DNA from: Bremerella volcania
Lineage (GTDB): Bacteria > Planctomycetota > Planctomycetia > Pirellulales > Pirellulaceae
Length of the DNA: 64,000 nt
Direction: 5' to 3'
Assembly (NCBI RefSeq): GCF_007748115.1
Contig: NZ_CP036289.1
Location: 3,224,001-3,288,000, forward strand
Part shown: one piece after another, positions 1-10,723 of the stretch
Layout: the number at the start of each line of letters is the position of its first letter
Position numbering within the stretch: position 1 is the first letter of the stretch
The notes under the pieces: generated by a model
Database searches by the model: none
What the model was told of the DNA's origin: nothing
What the model saw: the letters and a program-made list of their open reading frames with translations, nothing else
Position numbers and translations under genes: made by a program

Positions 1-31
1 CGTCTCAAACACCCCTCATCGGAAACGTCGC

Positions 32-3000
32 ATGTCAGTCACACGTCGTCGAAACAGGCCAGCGGCACGGTGGAGTCATTCCACCCTTGGTCGGCTTGGT
101 ACTTTCGAGGCGTTAGAAGAACGCCGCCTGCTGGCGGTCGACTTGAGCTTTGTACCATCGGCAGGTACCGTTTCGGAGGAAAATGGTCTCCAGATTCTGA
201 CCACAAGCCCTGGGAGTGTGCTTCAGTTCTCCGTTCGATTGCAGGGTTTGGTAGATGAACTGACCAGTTTCCAACTCAACTTGCTTAACAGCTCCATCGA
301 TTCCGGCCAACTCCAGCTCCGCGACTGGACAGCGGATCCTGCCTGGCAAGTGCCGCTGGACAACAATCTTGACTCTTCGGCGGCAGATTTATTTGTGGCT
401 GCCGGAGCCGACTTGGTCGGTACGTCTTTCGCACTTCCGGTAAAGCTGGGTACTTTCGAGGTAGAGGTACCGGCAACACCCGGTGTCTATCTCTTGTCGG
501 CAGACTCAAGCGGCAGTGGCATATTCCAAACGATGTTCCTGGGAAAGGACAGCCCAGATCCCATTGCCGTCAATAGTTTTGGTGACCTCTACATCCGAGG
601 CGAAGACGCGCTCCCAATTCTTAAGATCGAGCCAACGGTTGCGGACCAGCTTGAAGGGGATTCGGGAAGCAAGATCTATCAATTCACGGTGCACCGCTCA
701 GGTGACGTGAGTGGAACTTCATCGGTTGATTTTGCCGTTATTGGAAGTGGCGCAAATCCTGCCAGCGCATCAGATTTCGCGAATGGCATTCTTCCTACAG
801 GGACGATTGCATTTCTCGCTGGCGAAACCGAACAGACGATTTCGATCGAGGTTGTAGGGGACCTCTTGGTGGAATCGGATGAAGAATTTGTCATTACGCT
901 CTCAAACCCTGCCAATGCAACGCTCGACGCAGACCTCACTGCTCAGGCAATCATCCGAAACGATGACTCTGAACTTTCGATTGCCGCGACCGATGCCGTT
1001 CTCACAGAAGGTGATAGCGGAACTAAATCTTTTTTATTCACGGTGACGCGTACAGGCGATTTATCCGGAGCGGCATCCGTGGACTACGAAGTCGCCGGGT
1101 TGGGCACCAATCCGGCTGATTCCGCGGACTTCGGTGGTAGCTTCCCTGCGGGCAGTGTGCCCTTCTCTGCGGGAGAGACATCGAAGACGATCTCGATCGA
1201 AGTGTCAGGGGATACCGAAATCGAACCGGATGAATCGTTCGTCGTTACTCTCACCAATCCCATTGGTGCTCAATTGGACGCGGCAACGGCCAACGGAGAG
1301 ATCGTAACGGACGACTTCGCGCCGACATATGCGCCGCTCGATGTCAATCAAGATGGTACGGTAGACGCTTCGACCGATGGGAATCTGATCCTGGCGACCT
1401 TGTTTGACTTGCCACCCAGTAATTTAAGTAGCTTCAAAGGATCGTCGACGTTGACGGTGGAACAGATTCATCAAAACGTGATCGATTTGCGCTCCGCAGG
1501 CACTCTCGATGTGAATGAGAGCGGTACCGTGGATGCTTCGACGGATGGGAATCTGATCCTGGCAGTTTTGTTTGATCTACCCGATTTGTCGCCATTTATG
1601 GGAAGCACGCTCCTGACCGACGTGCAGATCAAAAACAATGTCTTAGCGCTCACGAAGAACTCGCCTGTGGTTCCCGCGGGACTTTTCAACGATCGCCTGG
1701 CACGCGAGATCCCCGCAATCGACGAGTCATCGCCAGTCGTTGAGCTTGATTCCGAACGCTGCATCATCGTTACGGGAGACGTGATGACCGTCGGCAATCA
1801 AAGCAATAGGTCGGTCATCCCCGACGGAGAATTGACCATCAATGCGGATCCAGGCGCGATATCGGGAAAGGTATGGGACGACGCGAATGGCAACGGAGTT
1901 CAAGATGTTGGCGAAACCGGGCTAAGTGGATGGAAGGTCTATGTCGACGAGAACGACAACGGGCAGTTTGATGAAGCGAACTATGCCCCCATTTCCTCGA
2001 CGAATGTCCCGGTCTCGATCACCGATAACAATACTGTATCGTCCAATTTGAGCGTCTCTGGACTAACCGGCATCATTTCCGATGTAAATATCACGCTCAA
2101 CATCAGTCATACGTACGACAGCGATCTCGAAGTCTCTCTGATTGCTCCTACCGGCGAAAGTGTGTTGCTGTTCAATCGGATTGGTGGAAGTGGAAACAAC
2201 TTTACGGGAACAACGCTGGACGACGAGGCCGTACTCGCCATTACCGCAGGTTCGCCACCATTTACGGGCACGTTTCGGCCGCAGGGATCGCTATCCGACT
2301 TCGACGGATTGAATCCTAATGGAACTTGGACTTTGAGCGTAACCGACCATGCGAGTCTTGATACGGGTCAGGTCACAGGATGGTCGCTGACTTTCCTGAC
2401 AGGAGAACAATTCCAAACAACGGACCTAAACGGGGATTTCGTCATTGATTCGCTCGATGCCGGAAGTTATTCGATCCGTCAGGTAGTCGAGGCGGGTTGG
2501 CGGCAACTTGGTCCTGCAAATGACGCGGCGCAGGTGGTGGCCGTTGCCGATGGGGTGACGACGCCGAATGTTGATTTTCGCAATCAGATGCTGCCGGGAA
2601 CGCTGCGAGGCCGTGTATGGCAGGACCAGAACGCCAACCAGGCCGTTGATTCGAGCGAACCGTACCTCGCAAATTGGACGGTCTATCTTGACCTGACCGA
2701 CAACCGCATTCTGGATTCCGGCGAGCCGACTGCGGTAACTGACTCGCAAGGGCTCTATGAGTTCACCGACCTCGCGCCGGGCAGCTACGTTATAGCTCAA
2801 TGGCTTCCAACCAATTGGGAACAGACCTATCCAGGTAGCACCGCACCATCCCCCCTTTTCGCTCGTGCTGCCGAGAATGTGTATGCGCCGACGTCTTCCA
2901 GCATTCAGCAGATGTCAAGCGAGGGAGAAGACTCGCCTGATACCTGGTGGATAAGTAGCCACTGGAGCGGCGAGCAACTGGTCGAAGTGCTGGGAGGTAC

Positions 3001-5635
3001 CGTCAACGCGATTGCGGAAGTGACCAATGCTTTCCTCTGGAATCCCGGCAGTTCGAAGGCCGCGCAGCAGGCATTGCAAATTTTGTCAGCGGTGCCGGCA
3101 ATTGACGTGTTCTGGCCGAATACAACGCATCAATACACGTCACGGCTTGTTCCGAACGACCCGTTGTACGTCGATCAATGGCACCTTTCCAACACGGGCC
3201 AGAGTGGCGGCACGGCTGGTATCGATGCTAACATTTCAGGTGTCTGGGACGCGGGAATCACCGGAAACGGCGTGATCATTGGTATTGTCGACGATGGTCT
3301 CCAGCACACCCATCCTGATCTGACGAATCAGTATCTGGCAGAATATAGCATCGACATCAACGGGAACGACAGTGATCCGACTCCCTCGTCCGCTGATCCG
3401 CATGGAACTTCGGTTGCTGGTGTCGCGGCGGCTTCTTTCCAAAACAACGAGGGCGGAAGTGGCGTTGCCCCGAATGCTTCTCTTGCAGGGATTCGTCTAA
3501 CGGCCGCCGGGGTCACCGACTCTCAGGAAGCTACTGGACTTACTTATCAGTCGCAGTTCATCGATGTCTACAACAATAGTTGGGGACCTGCTGATTCGGG
3601 TGCGCAGCTGTCAGGCCCAGGTCCACAGACGGTATTGGCTTTGTATAAAGGTGTCACTTCTGGGCGAGGTGGTCTGGGGAACATATATGTGTGGGCGGCT
3701 GGCAACGGGCTTACCAACAACGATAACGTCAACTACGACGGCTACGCCAGTTCGCGGTATACGATCGCCGTCGCGGCTGTCGATCACAACGGAATCCAGT
3801 CGTACTATAGCGAACCGGGGGCATCGATTCTTATAACCGCTCCTTCCAATGGTAACACGGTTGGAATCACGACGACGGATCTGGTGGGATCAAACGGCTA
3901 CAGTACGGGAAACTACACCAACGGCTTCGGCGGCACGTCTTCCGCTTCGCCACTGGTTGCCGGCGTAGTCGCGCTCATGCTCGAAGCGAATCCCCAGCTT
4001 ACTTGGCGCGATGTTCAGCATATCCTGGCCAATTCCGCTGCCGTCAACGATCAAGGGGACAGCGATTGGAGCACCAACGGTGGCGGCCACCAGATCAACC
4101 ACAAATATGGCTTTGGCATGGTCGATGCTGAGGCCGCCGTAGCGCTTGCCCAGTCCTGGACGACGGTAGGTGCGGAAGTCATGGTCGATTCCGGTCTCTT
4201 ATCGGTGGGTTCGACGATCACCGAAGGGATAACGGGCATTTCGACCACTGTTACCATTCCCGAGAATATTCTTGTGGAGTCTGTCGAGGTCACGTTCAGC
4301 GCCACCCACTCGCGTCGAGGCGATCTGCAAGTCGAGTTGCGGTCGCCTGATGGGACCGTATCAATCCTGTCCGAACCCCACAGCGACACGAGCAACAACT
4401 ACAACGGATGGGTGTTTACGACGCTAAGGCACTGGGACGAATTGTCGGCTGGGGACTGGACGTTGACCGTCCGTGATCCGGTGTCGGGGAGTGTCGGGAC
4501 ATTGGATTCGTGGCAATTACGGCTATTCGGAACGGCGGCCAATCCCATCGATACGTCCGTTTACCACGTGAATTTGGCTCCGGACGAAATAATTGATAGC
4601 CTTGATTTTGGCAACCGGTATACAGGCACAGCACCGCCGGTCGTGACATCGATCGCGACAAACGTTGGTATTACCGATCCTGCTCCGCTGCTATCTGGTC
4701 AACCTACTACCGACTGGTCCACACAGCGTAGCCGATTAGCGAATATTGAAGTTCAATTCAGTGAGTCTATCGCTGATGTTGATGCGAATGATCTGGTCCT
4801 ACGCAATCTGGGAATTTCAGGCGACGACAATCCCGCAGGGATAATTACCTTGGCCGATGGTCAGCTACATGTCAGCGCCGACAAATTGATGATCGATCTA
4901 CAAGGTCTGAAGCTTCCAGATGGGGTCTACGAGATTGAACTGCTTCCCTCAATCGTGAGTCTTTCTGGCGTCGCTTTGGATGGCAATGCCGACGGAATCG
5001 CTGGAGATGCTCACATGATTTTGGGCGGAAGTGAGAACGGTCTCTTCCAACTCAGCGCCGACTTCGATGGGGACGCGAACGTTTCCGAGGCCGACTTCGG
5101 AGCCATTTCCTATTGGTTCGGTAGCCAACCCCCCTCCGCACCTGCCTACGTTGACCTGAACCAGGATTCGGGAGTTTCGATTCAGGACTTTTATCTTTTT
5201 CAGCAGGTTCTGGGGAGTTCGCTAACTTTCCCCACCACAGCCAATGGTGTCTCAGTAACAAGGATGGTTCCCGCGGCGACTTCAATTGAATCGGACTTGG
5301 TAAGTGACCCTGCAACCGATGGTATTGCCGCCAAGTTGGAGACCAAAGAGCGTCCCTTTATCTACCTGACAGATTCGGCCGTTACTTCTCTAATCTGTCG
5401 GCCAATGGAGGAGTCCCGAGATCCACGCCAGGTGGCGGTCCCTAAGCCCGTTTTCATTGGTCCTACCTTCACGCCACCGCAACTGGCTTTGCTCCTTGAG
5501 TCAACGGAATTGGCAATTGATAAGTTGAATGCCCACGCTCAGCAGGTCGACGGTGCGTGGGCCACGTACGTTGAGTTCATCGACGACGATTTGTTAGATG
5601 AGATCATGGAACTGAAAGGATACCGAACATCCTAG
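32..5635 (+). CDS. Giant secreted kexin-like subtilase with Calx-beta, SdrB-like, P and dockerin-like domains
   Basis: This is an 1867-residue extracellular protease. The N-terminus is basic and carries FEALEERRLLA (about residues 25-35), the planctomycete LEPR-XLL-type export motif. Domains in order: a beta domain (about 40-190) shared with the next protein; two Calx-beta domains (about 195-430); two EF-hand/dockerin-like repeats (DVNQDGTVDASTDGN, then DVNESGTVDASTDGN); an SdrB-like domain interrupted by a P-type domain (about 654-788); a second SdrB-like domain (853-938); an S8 subtilase with Asp1087, His1124 and Ser1303 (GTSSASP) in place; a second P-domain (about 1379-1503); and two dockerin-like EF-hands (DGDANVSEADFG and DLNQDSGVSIQDF). 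The catalytic triad looks complete, so it is probably active. The substrate is unknown. The start at 32 has GGAAA upstream. Domain names are from family knowledge; extracellular location is inferred. Confidence 0.9.
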   Translation: MSVTRRRNRPAARWSHSTLGRLGTFEALEERRLLAVDLSFVPSAGTVSEENGLQILTTSPGSVLQFSVRLQGLVDELTSFQLNLLNSSIDSGQLQLRDWTADPAWQVPLDNNLDSSAADLFVAAGADLVGTSFALPVKLGTFEVEVPATPGVYLLSADSSGSGIFQTMFLGKDSPDPIAVNSFGDLYIRGEDALPILKIEPTVADQLEGDSGSKIYQFTVHRSGDVSGTSSVDFAVIGSGANPASASDFANGILPTGTIAFLAGETEQTISIEVVGDLLVESDEEFVITLSNPANATLDADLTAQAIIRNDDSELSIAATDAVLTEGDSGTKSFLFTVTRTGDLSGAASVDYEVAGLGTNPADSADFGGSFPAGSVPFSAGETSKTISIEVSGDTEIEPDESFVVTLTNPIGAQLDAATANGEIVTDDFAPTYAPLDVNQDGTVDASTDGNLILATLFDLPPSNLSSFKGSSTLTVEQIHQNVIDLRSAGTLDVNESGTVDASTDGNLILAVLFDLPDLSPFMGSTLLTDVQIKNNVLALTKNSPVVPAGLFNDRLAREIPAIDESSPVVELDSERCIIVTGDVMTVGNQSNRSVIPDGELTINADPGAISGKVWDDANGNGVQDVGETGLSGWKVYVDENDNGQFDEANYAPISSTNVPVSITDNNTVSSNLSVSGLTGIISDVNITLNISHTYDSDLEVSLIAPTGESVLLFNRIGGSGNNFTGTTLDDEAVLAITAGSPPFTGTFRPQGSLSDFDGLNPNGTWTLSVTDHASLDTGQVTGWSLTFLTGEQFQTTDLNGDFVIDSLDAGSYSIRQVVEAGWRQLGPANDAAQVVAVADGVTTPNVDFRNQMLPGTLRGRVWQDQNANQAVDSSEPYLANWTVYLDLTDNRILDSGEPTAVTDSQGLYEFTDLAPGSYVIAQWLPTNWEQTYPGSTAPSPLFARAAENVYAPTSSSIQQMSSEGEDSPDTWWISSHWSGEQLVEVLGGTVNAIAEVTNAFLWNPGSSKAAQQALQILSAVPAIDVFWPNTTHQYTSRLVPNDPLYVDQWHLSNTGQSGGTAGIDANISGVWDAGITGNGVIIGIVDDGLQHTHPDLTNQYLAEYSIDINGNDSDPTPSSADPHGTSVAGVAAASFQNNEGGSGVAPNASLAGIRLTAAGVTDSQEATGLTYQSQFIDVYNNSWGPADSGAQLSGPGPQTVLALYKGVTSGRGGLGNIYVWAAGNGLTNNDNVNYDGYASSRYTIAVAAVDHNGIQSYYSEPGASILITAPSNGNTVGITTTDLVGSNGYSTGNYTNGFGGTSSASPLVAGVVALMLEANPQLTWRDVQHILANSAAVNDQGDSDWSTNGGGHQINHKYGFGMVDAEAAVALAQSWTTVGAEVMVDSGLLSVGSTITEGITGISTTVTIPENILVESVEVTFSATHSRRGDLQVELRSPDGTVSILSEPHSDTSNNYNGWVFTTLRHWDELSAGDWTLTVRDPVSGSVGTLDSWQLRLFGTAANPIDTSVYHVNLAPDEIIDSLDFGNRYTGTAPPVVTSIATNVGITDPAPLLSGQPTTDWSTQRSRLANIEVQFSESIADVDANDLVLRNLGISGDDNPAGIITLADGQLHVSADKLMIDLQGLKLPDGVYEIELLPSIVSLSGVALDGNADGIAGDAHMILGGSENGLFQLSADFDGDANVSEADFGAISYWFGSQPPSAPAYVDLNQDSGVSIQDFYLFQQVLGSSLTFPTTANGVSVTRMVPAATSIESDLVSDPATDGIAAKLETKERPFIYLTDSAVTSLICRPMEESRDPRQVAVPKPVFIGPTFTPPQLALLLESTELAIDKLNAHAQQVDGAWATYVEFIDDDLLDEIMELKGYRTS

Positions 5636-5922
5636 CCAGGAATATGGGAAGCAAACTCAACGCGAAACGTCAGATCGCACTTCTAGGAACACCTTCATTC
5701 AAAAGCATGGAAATCGTGTGGATAACGGCAGTGATTCCGAGTTAAATAGGGATCATTGTTCAGTACGATTGCGGTCATGTTAATTAAGAAATTGAAGAGG
5801 ATGGTACTCAGAAGTGAGTGCCCGCTTTCACATAGGGTGGATAGCTTGATCCGCCTTTCAAAAAGTAAGAACATTCCCTGTAATAATGCAATATTTACCC
5901 CGTATGTGTCCTTTCCCCCTCG

Positions 5923-8796
5923 ATGATACGACGCGACCCCATGACTAACGGATTGTCCCTGCAGCCTCTCCAGCGTCGACAAAGACGTCAGCAGCAGGTG
6001 CTGAGCTTTGAACTGTGTGAAGAAAGGGCATTGTTAGCCGTCTTGGATTTGATGCCTGGTGCCGCCGCGGGAACGATTACGGACGAGAACGGTACTACGG
6101 TCATTACGGTTGCTCCCGATCAAGTGATCGACTTGACGGCCGAACTCGAATCGACTGAAACACCGATTACCGGCTATCAAATTAATTTCGGCAATTCCGC
6201 TTCGTCCCTGGTGTTGGCCAACTGGACCAACAATGACAAAAGCTTTTCGTTGGCGGTCGATTCCACGCTCGATCACACGCAGGATGATCGTTTCGTCGCG
6301 GCCATTGGTTTTTCGGGCATCCCGGCTCCGCCCACAACAGCCCTAGGAACCTTCCAAGTATCGGCCCCGACCACCGAAGGGGATTACCTACTTACGCTCG
6401 ACTTCACAACGGGTGGCGAAACGGAGAACACCATCCTTTCCGATGGCTTGGGCAATGCCGTTCCGATCACGGACTTTGGAAATCTGATCATACGGGTACA
6501 GATTCCCAACGATCCGCCCACCATTTCCAAGGTCGATGACGTGACGATCGACGAAGATGCGATGACCGGCGATCTCCCCTTTACGGTAGGAGACACCGAA
6601 TCGAGTGCTGATTCACTCGTGGTCACGGCAAGTTCCGACGATCAGGCACTTGTTCCTGATGAGAACATTATCATCATTGGCACTGGTACCCACCGCACAG
6701 TGAAGGTGACGCCGCTCGCAGATCAAAATGGCTCAGCAGTCATCACGTTAGTCGTCTCTGATGGGGTTAAGATTACGGAAGAGTCATTCACCGTGAACGT
6801 CACACCTGTCAACGACGCTCCGACCATCACGGCGATTGATGACACCAACATCGACGAAGATACGACGACCGGAGATCTCGCGTTTACGATCGGAGACTTG
6901 GAAACCAGTACCGATTTGTTGATCGTCTCCGCGTCGTCCGACAATCAGGCCCTGGTACCTGACGGCAACATCGTTATCACCGGCACCGAAGCCAATCGTA
7001 CCGTGAGGGTCACTCCTCCAGCGAATCAATACGGATCTGCCCTGATCACTCTGGTGGTATCGGATGGTGATAAGACAACCGAGACAGCGTTTGCACTCGA
7101 CGTCACGCCGATCAACGACCCGCCGACCGGAATTCAATTGTCGGCCAATACTTTCGATGAGAACGTTGACGCGGCGGTGGTAGCGTCAATCACGGTGGAC
7201 GATGTTGATTCCGCTGATACTTACTCATTCGACATTTCGGACAATCGCTTCGAGATAGTCAATGGCGACTTGAAACTTAAATCAGGCAACGTCATCGACT
7301 TCGAGGTGGAGCCGGAAATTTCCGTCACTATTGGGGCTACGGACTCGGGAAATCTGTTCGTTGAGGAGACTTTCCTGCTGGAAGTCGTCAACAAGAATGA
7401 TATGCCGGAAGTCAACCAAACCATATCTGAGGTTATAGCTGACTTGGGCGATCCAGCAGTATCCATTGACGTTAGCGATGTCTTTCGTGACCAAGACATC
7501 GCATCGATGGGGGATGTCTTAACCGTTACCGTCGCCCAGAATTCCAATCCAGGTGTCGTTACGGCAGCAGTGATCGATAACGACCTGGAACTGGAGTTTT
7601 CCACGATCAGCTTTGGATCATCGGTGATTACGCTGAGGGCAACCGACAGCCAAAACGATTTCGTCGAAACCAGTTTTCAGGTGACAGTCAAGCTGGACAG
7701 TTCGGTCTCTGTTAAAATCTCGTCGCTGAGTGATAGTGGGGCGATTGGATCTGTACGCACCATCGATCTGACGCCCAAGGTTTTGCATGAATGGCAAAAC
7801 GCAATCGCAGGCATCTGGGTAACCGTTGGCGACGAAATCCCCACGGTTCCCTTCGATTTGACGGTTCAGCTCGATTGGTCGCCGCTTCGGTATGAAACTG
7901 CGGAATTGATTGACTTCTTGGGGGCTGACGCAGCGGTTAACACAACGCTGGGGCAGGATGCAGCCACGTCCGACGTCACACTGGTAGGAGTCGATCTTTC
8001 CGGCTACTCCATTGGCGAAAACGTCTTGGTTGGCCGGGTTGCCCTGAATGTGGATGCGGAAGATCTGATCGGCGTCCCGATGGATGCCGCGGGAGTGTAT
8101 CCGACATTGGTCGAAGATATCGGATTTGCCTTAAATTCGGCCGCTTTGGTGGTTGATAATGTCGACCTAAAAACAGCGCCGACCCCCCAGGTTGATTTAT
8201 CGCCTGTGATTTACGACGCAGATGATAGCGGCCGCGTTGGGATCTCCGATTTTGCGCTCTTCATCCGCAACTACGGTAGGCTCACCGATGGCTCTAATCC
8301 AGATAGTTACAGGTTTGACTACGATCGCTCTGGACGTGTTGGGATTTCTGATTTTGCCCTTCTGATTCAACACTATAGTAGAAGTAAACCCAACGATCGA
8401 TTTGTCAACATGCCCGGTTTGACCTCTCCATTGAGCGGGGCCAGTGCCTCGCCACTGCTGGAGGGAGAACCGGACGGTGATTTAGCTCCCTCAACGAGTA
8501 ACCTGCCCGCAACGCCGGCAAGCGGCGCCGCAAACGAGAATACGATATTCATCTTACCAGTATCACCGCTGGAAGATCGGTCAGCGGGGGCCGCCATTTC
8601 TGATAAAGATCTCCAGCCGCTGAGATATCGAGTCGATGACGAGCACGCTTCATTGGAGGTCGATGCTGACCAGTTCTTTCAGGTCTACGAGCATGTCCTG
8701 AATGCGGAATTTGAACTGATCGAGCACTATGTTGACGAAGAATGTGTTTTTCCCGATGTGCTGGATGAATCGCTAAAAGACTTCTGGGAAGAGTAA
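5923..8796 (+). CDS. Secreted cadherin-like/dockerin surface protein with LExRxLL-type signal
   Basis: This 957-residue protein has a basic N-terminus followed by FELCEERALLAVLDL, a variant of the planctomycete export motif. Residues about 40-194 form a beta domain that resembles the N-terminal domain of the upstream protease. Next come two tandem-95/cadherin-like repeats (about 196-397, with TIDED or NIDED and VTPxND motifs), a cadherin-like domain (about 400-493) and a further beta repeat to about 590. A domain at about 593-756 is possibly cohesin-like. Two EF-hand/dockerin repeats follow (DADDSGRVGISDFALF and DYDRSGRVGISDFALL, about 764-818), then an acidic tail. No catalytic residues were seen; an adhesive or scaffolding role is inferred. 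ATG at 5941 is an alternative start; neither ATG has a strong ribosome-binding site. It lies 287 bases after the protease, in which I see no clear gene. Confidence 0.85.
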   Translation: MIRRDPMTNGLSLQPLQRRQRRQQQVLSFELCEERALLAVLDLMPGAAAGTITDENGTTVITVAPDQVIDLTAELESTETPITGYQINFGNSASSLVLANWTNNDKSFSLAVDSTLDHTQDDRFVAAIGFSGIPAPPTTALGTFQVSAPTTEGDYLLTLDFTTGGETENTILSDGLGNAVPITDFGNLIIRVQIPNDPPTISKVDDVTIDEDAMTGDLPFTVGDTESSADSLVVTASSDDQALVPDENIIIIGTGTHRTVKVTPLADQNGSAVITLVVSDGVKITEESFTVNVTPVNDAPTITAIDDTNIDEDTTTGDLAFTIGDLETSTDLLIVSASSDNQALVPDGNIVITGTEANRTVRVTPPANQYGSALITLVVSDGDKTTETAFALDVTPINDPPTGIQLSANTFDENVDAAVVASITVDDVDSADTYSFDISDNRFEIVNGDLKLKSGNVIDFEVEPEISVTIGATDSGNLFVEETFLLEVVNKNDMPEVNQTISEVIADLGDPAVSIDVSDVFRDQDIASMGDVLTVTVAQNSNPGVVTAAVIDNDLELEFSTISFGSSVITLRATDSQNDFVETSFQVTVKLDSSVSVKISSLSDSGAIGSVRTIDLTPKVLHEWQNAIAGIWVTVGDEIPTVPFDLTVQLDWSPLRYETAELIDFLGADAAVNTTLGQDAATSDVTLVGVDLSGYSIGENVLVGRVALNVDAEDLIGVPMDAAGVYPTLVEDIGFALNSAALVVDNVDLKTAPTPQVDLSPVIYDADDSGRVGISDFALFIRNYGRLTDGSNPDSYRFDYDRSGRVGISDFALLIQHYSRSKPNDRFVNMPGLTSPLSGASASPLLEGEPDGDLAPSTSNLPATPASGAANENTIFILPVSPLEDRSAGAAISDKDLQPLRYRVDDEHASLEVDADQFFQVYEHVLNAEFELIEHYVDEECVFPDVLDESLKDFWEE

Positions 8797-8819
8797 TCGC
8801 AAGACGATGCCCTGCTCCT

Positions 8820-10658
8820 CTAAGGTTGAAGGCGTTTTACATACAGATAATAAGCCCCACAGACTTCGTCGCCGTTTTCATCCAATAAGTAGGACTGAAT
8901 TTCGATCGGCCCCTTGCGTAGGTTCTGCCGCGTCAGAAAAGCTGTCTGCTCTTGATTTGGGCTTTCGATCGGCGAAACCGTATCTCCGATTCGAAGCTTT
9001 GCCTTGTGGATTGGCAGTGCGGTGCCAGCGACGAAGGTTCCGTCGGTAACCTGCTTCGCCTGGCATCCCTTAGCGAGTTTCAGGCCGCTTTCTCGGGGCC
9101 ATCGCCTCAGTTCGAACTCGTATAGTCCCGGTTGGTCGATCTGAACATGCCAGGCACCATTCTTGCGCACGCCGCGTCGAATCTGAACCTGTTGATCGAC
9201 GAACACATCCAGCCATTCGCAGCCTGATAAAAGAATGGGATTCTCCTCGTCGCTTCCCACGATGACTCGTTGAGGTTCGAGGACATCGTGGCGGACTTCT
9301 TCCCACCAACGATTGAGGTGCGAACGCATCTTGGCAACAATTTCGGGGTTTTGGGCCGCCACATCATGATCCTGGTGGATGTCTGTTTCGACATTGTACA
9401 GCTCCCGATTTTCGATCAGTCGCCAATGCTTCCACATCACACAGGCCCCATCCCGCTGGGGAATAGCTGGATTATCGTTCGTATAGGTCACCTTAAAAGT
9501 GGGCATCCGACTATAGTTAATCACCAGCATGCGATCAACCAAACGGCTCGATCGATCATCGATCAAAGGACGCAGACTTGTTCCATCTAACTTCGCCGGT
9601 AAGTGACGATTGATACCGCACAGGTCGGCCAGCGTCGGCATCAGGTCCTGGACATGACTCAGGGCAACTATCTCACCAGGATTCGTAATGCCGTTGGGCC
9701 AGCGGATAAAGCATGGAACGCGATGTCCACCTTCCCACAGCGTCGTCTTGTTGCCACGCATCTGCGCGTTGTAGTAGTGAATGCCCATCGTACTACCGTT
9801 GTCGGTCAGAAAGACGACAACGGTGTTCTCCTTCTGCCCCGTCTTTTCCAGAAACGCATCCAGGCGGCCTACGTTATCGTCAATATTTGCCCCCATCGCC
9901 AAAAAACTAACCAGGTCCTTTTTCTTGTTGGGGCCAAGTGATTTGACGACTTCCGGATGAGCGTTCAAGGCGTCTCGGATGGCATCGCGGTAAGAATCTG
10001 GCACGAACCAAGGCCAGTGTGCCGCGTTCAACGCGATATATGCAAAGAACGGACGTTCGTCCTGTGGATTGCCTGCCCACTTGATTGCTTCGCGAAAAAA
10101 AACATCGGTGCAATACCCTTGGTATTTTTCGCGTTTCGTGTTGTGAATGTAGGTATCCTCGAAATAGTCGTTGTCCCAGTAGTCAGGCACACTGTTGATG
10201 TGTGATGAAGGGAACCAGAGTGCCTCGTCGAATCCCCGATCTTCGGGCCTGAACGGATAGTTGTCTCCCAGGTGCCACTTACCAAAATGCCCGGTTCGAT
10301 AGCCTGCGTCCCGAAACATGTTCGCCATGGTTTTCAATTCAGGCCGCAGCAGCGTTCGGCCGCTACTGACATTGATTGCTCCATTGCGAAACGCATCCAG
10401 ACCGCTCATCAATTGGCCGCGAGTGGGCGTACACATGGGCGATACGTGAAAGTCGACCAACCGGACGCCTTCTTTGGCCAGGCGGTCGATGTTCGGTGTG
10501 CTGGTAATGGGATTGCCATGGCACGAAAACTCACCGTAGCCTTGATCGTCGGTCATGATGACGACGACATTCGGACGCTCGTCCGCATAGGCAACACGAG
10601 AGGCAATCACGCTGATCCCACAAATGAACCCGATGGCCAGAGTCGTAATTGGTTTCAT
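8820..10658 (-). CDS. Arylsulfatase-family sulfatase (S1, formylglycine type)
   Basis: This 612-residue secreted sulfatase probably hydrolyses sulfate esters, perhaps on algal polysaccharides. The leader MKPITTLAIGFICGISVIAS ends near AYA. The metal-binding segment IMTDDQGYG contains Asp37 and Asp38. The active-site signature CTPTRGQLMSG places the Cys converted to formylglycine at residue 76. HFGKWHLGD and FFLTDNGST-like segments (seen as VVFLTDNGS) follow. The reading frame extends upstream to 10709, but ATG at 10658 directly precedes the signal peptide and is preferred. It starts 65 bases after rbsC ends, so co-transcription with the ribose operon is possible but not shown. Its exact substrate cannot be told from sequence. 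It converges with the cadherin-like gene at 8796. Confidence 0.93.
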   Translation of the reverse strand: MKPITTLAIGFICGISVIASRVAYADERPNVVVIMTDDQGYGEFSCHGNPITSTPNIDRLAKEGVRLVDFHVSPMCTPTRGQLMSGLDAFRNGAINVSSGRTLLRPELKTMANMFRDAGYRTGHFGKWHLGDNYPFRPEDRGFDEALWFPSSHINSVPDYWDNDYFEDTYIHNTKREKYQGYCTDVFFREAIKWAGNPQDERPFFAYIALNAAHWPWFVPDSYRDAIRDALNAHPEVVKSLGPNKKKDLVSFLAMGANIDDNVGRLDAFLEKTGQKENTVVVFLTDNGSTMGIHYYNAQMRGNKTTLWEGGHRVPCFIRWPNGITNPGEIVALSHVQDLMPTLADLCGINRHLPAKLDGTSLRPLIDDRSSRLVDRMLVINYSRMPTFKVTYTNDNPAIPQRDGACVMWKHWRLIENRELYNVETDIHQDHDVAAQNPEIVAKMRSHLNRWWEEVRHDVLEPQRVIVGSDEENPILLSGCEWLDVFVDQQVQIRRGVRKNGAWHVQIDQPGLYEFELRRWPRESGLKLAKGCQAKQVTDGTFVAGTALPIHKAKLRIGDTVSPIESPNQEQTAFLTRQNLRKGPIEIQSYLLDENGDEVCGAYYLYVKRLQP

Positions 10659-10723
10659 GATGAATGTTTTTCTCTCGAGGTATAAGATTTGAGGAGAAAG
10701 ATGTTTCAAGGAGTCGTTTTCAA

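Noticed and set aside
5695-5982. 95-codon minus-strand frame between the two surface proteins
   Set aside because: It runs into the coding start of the second protein and lacks a credible start signal or motif.
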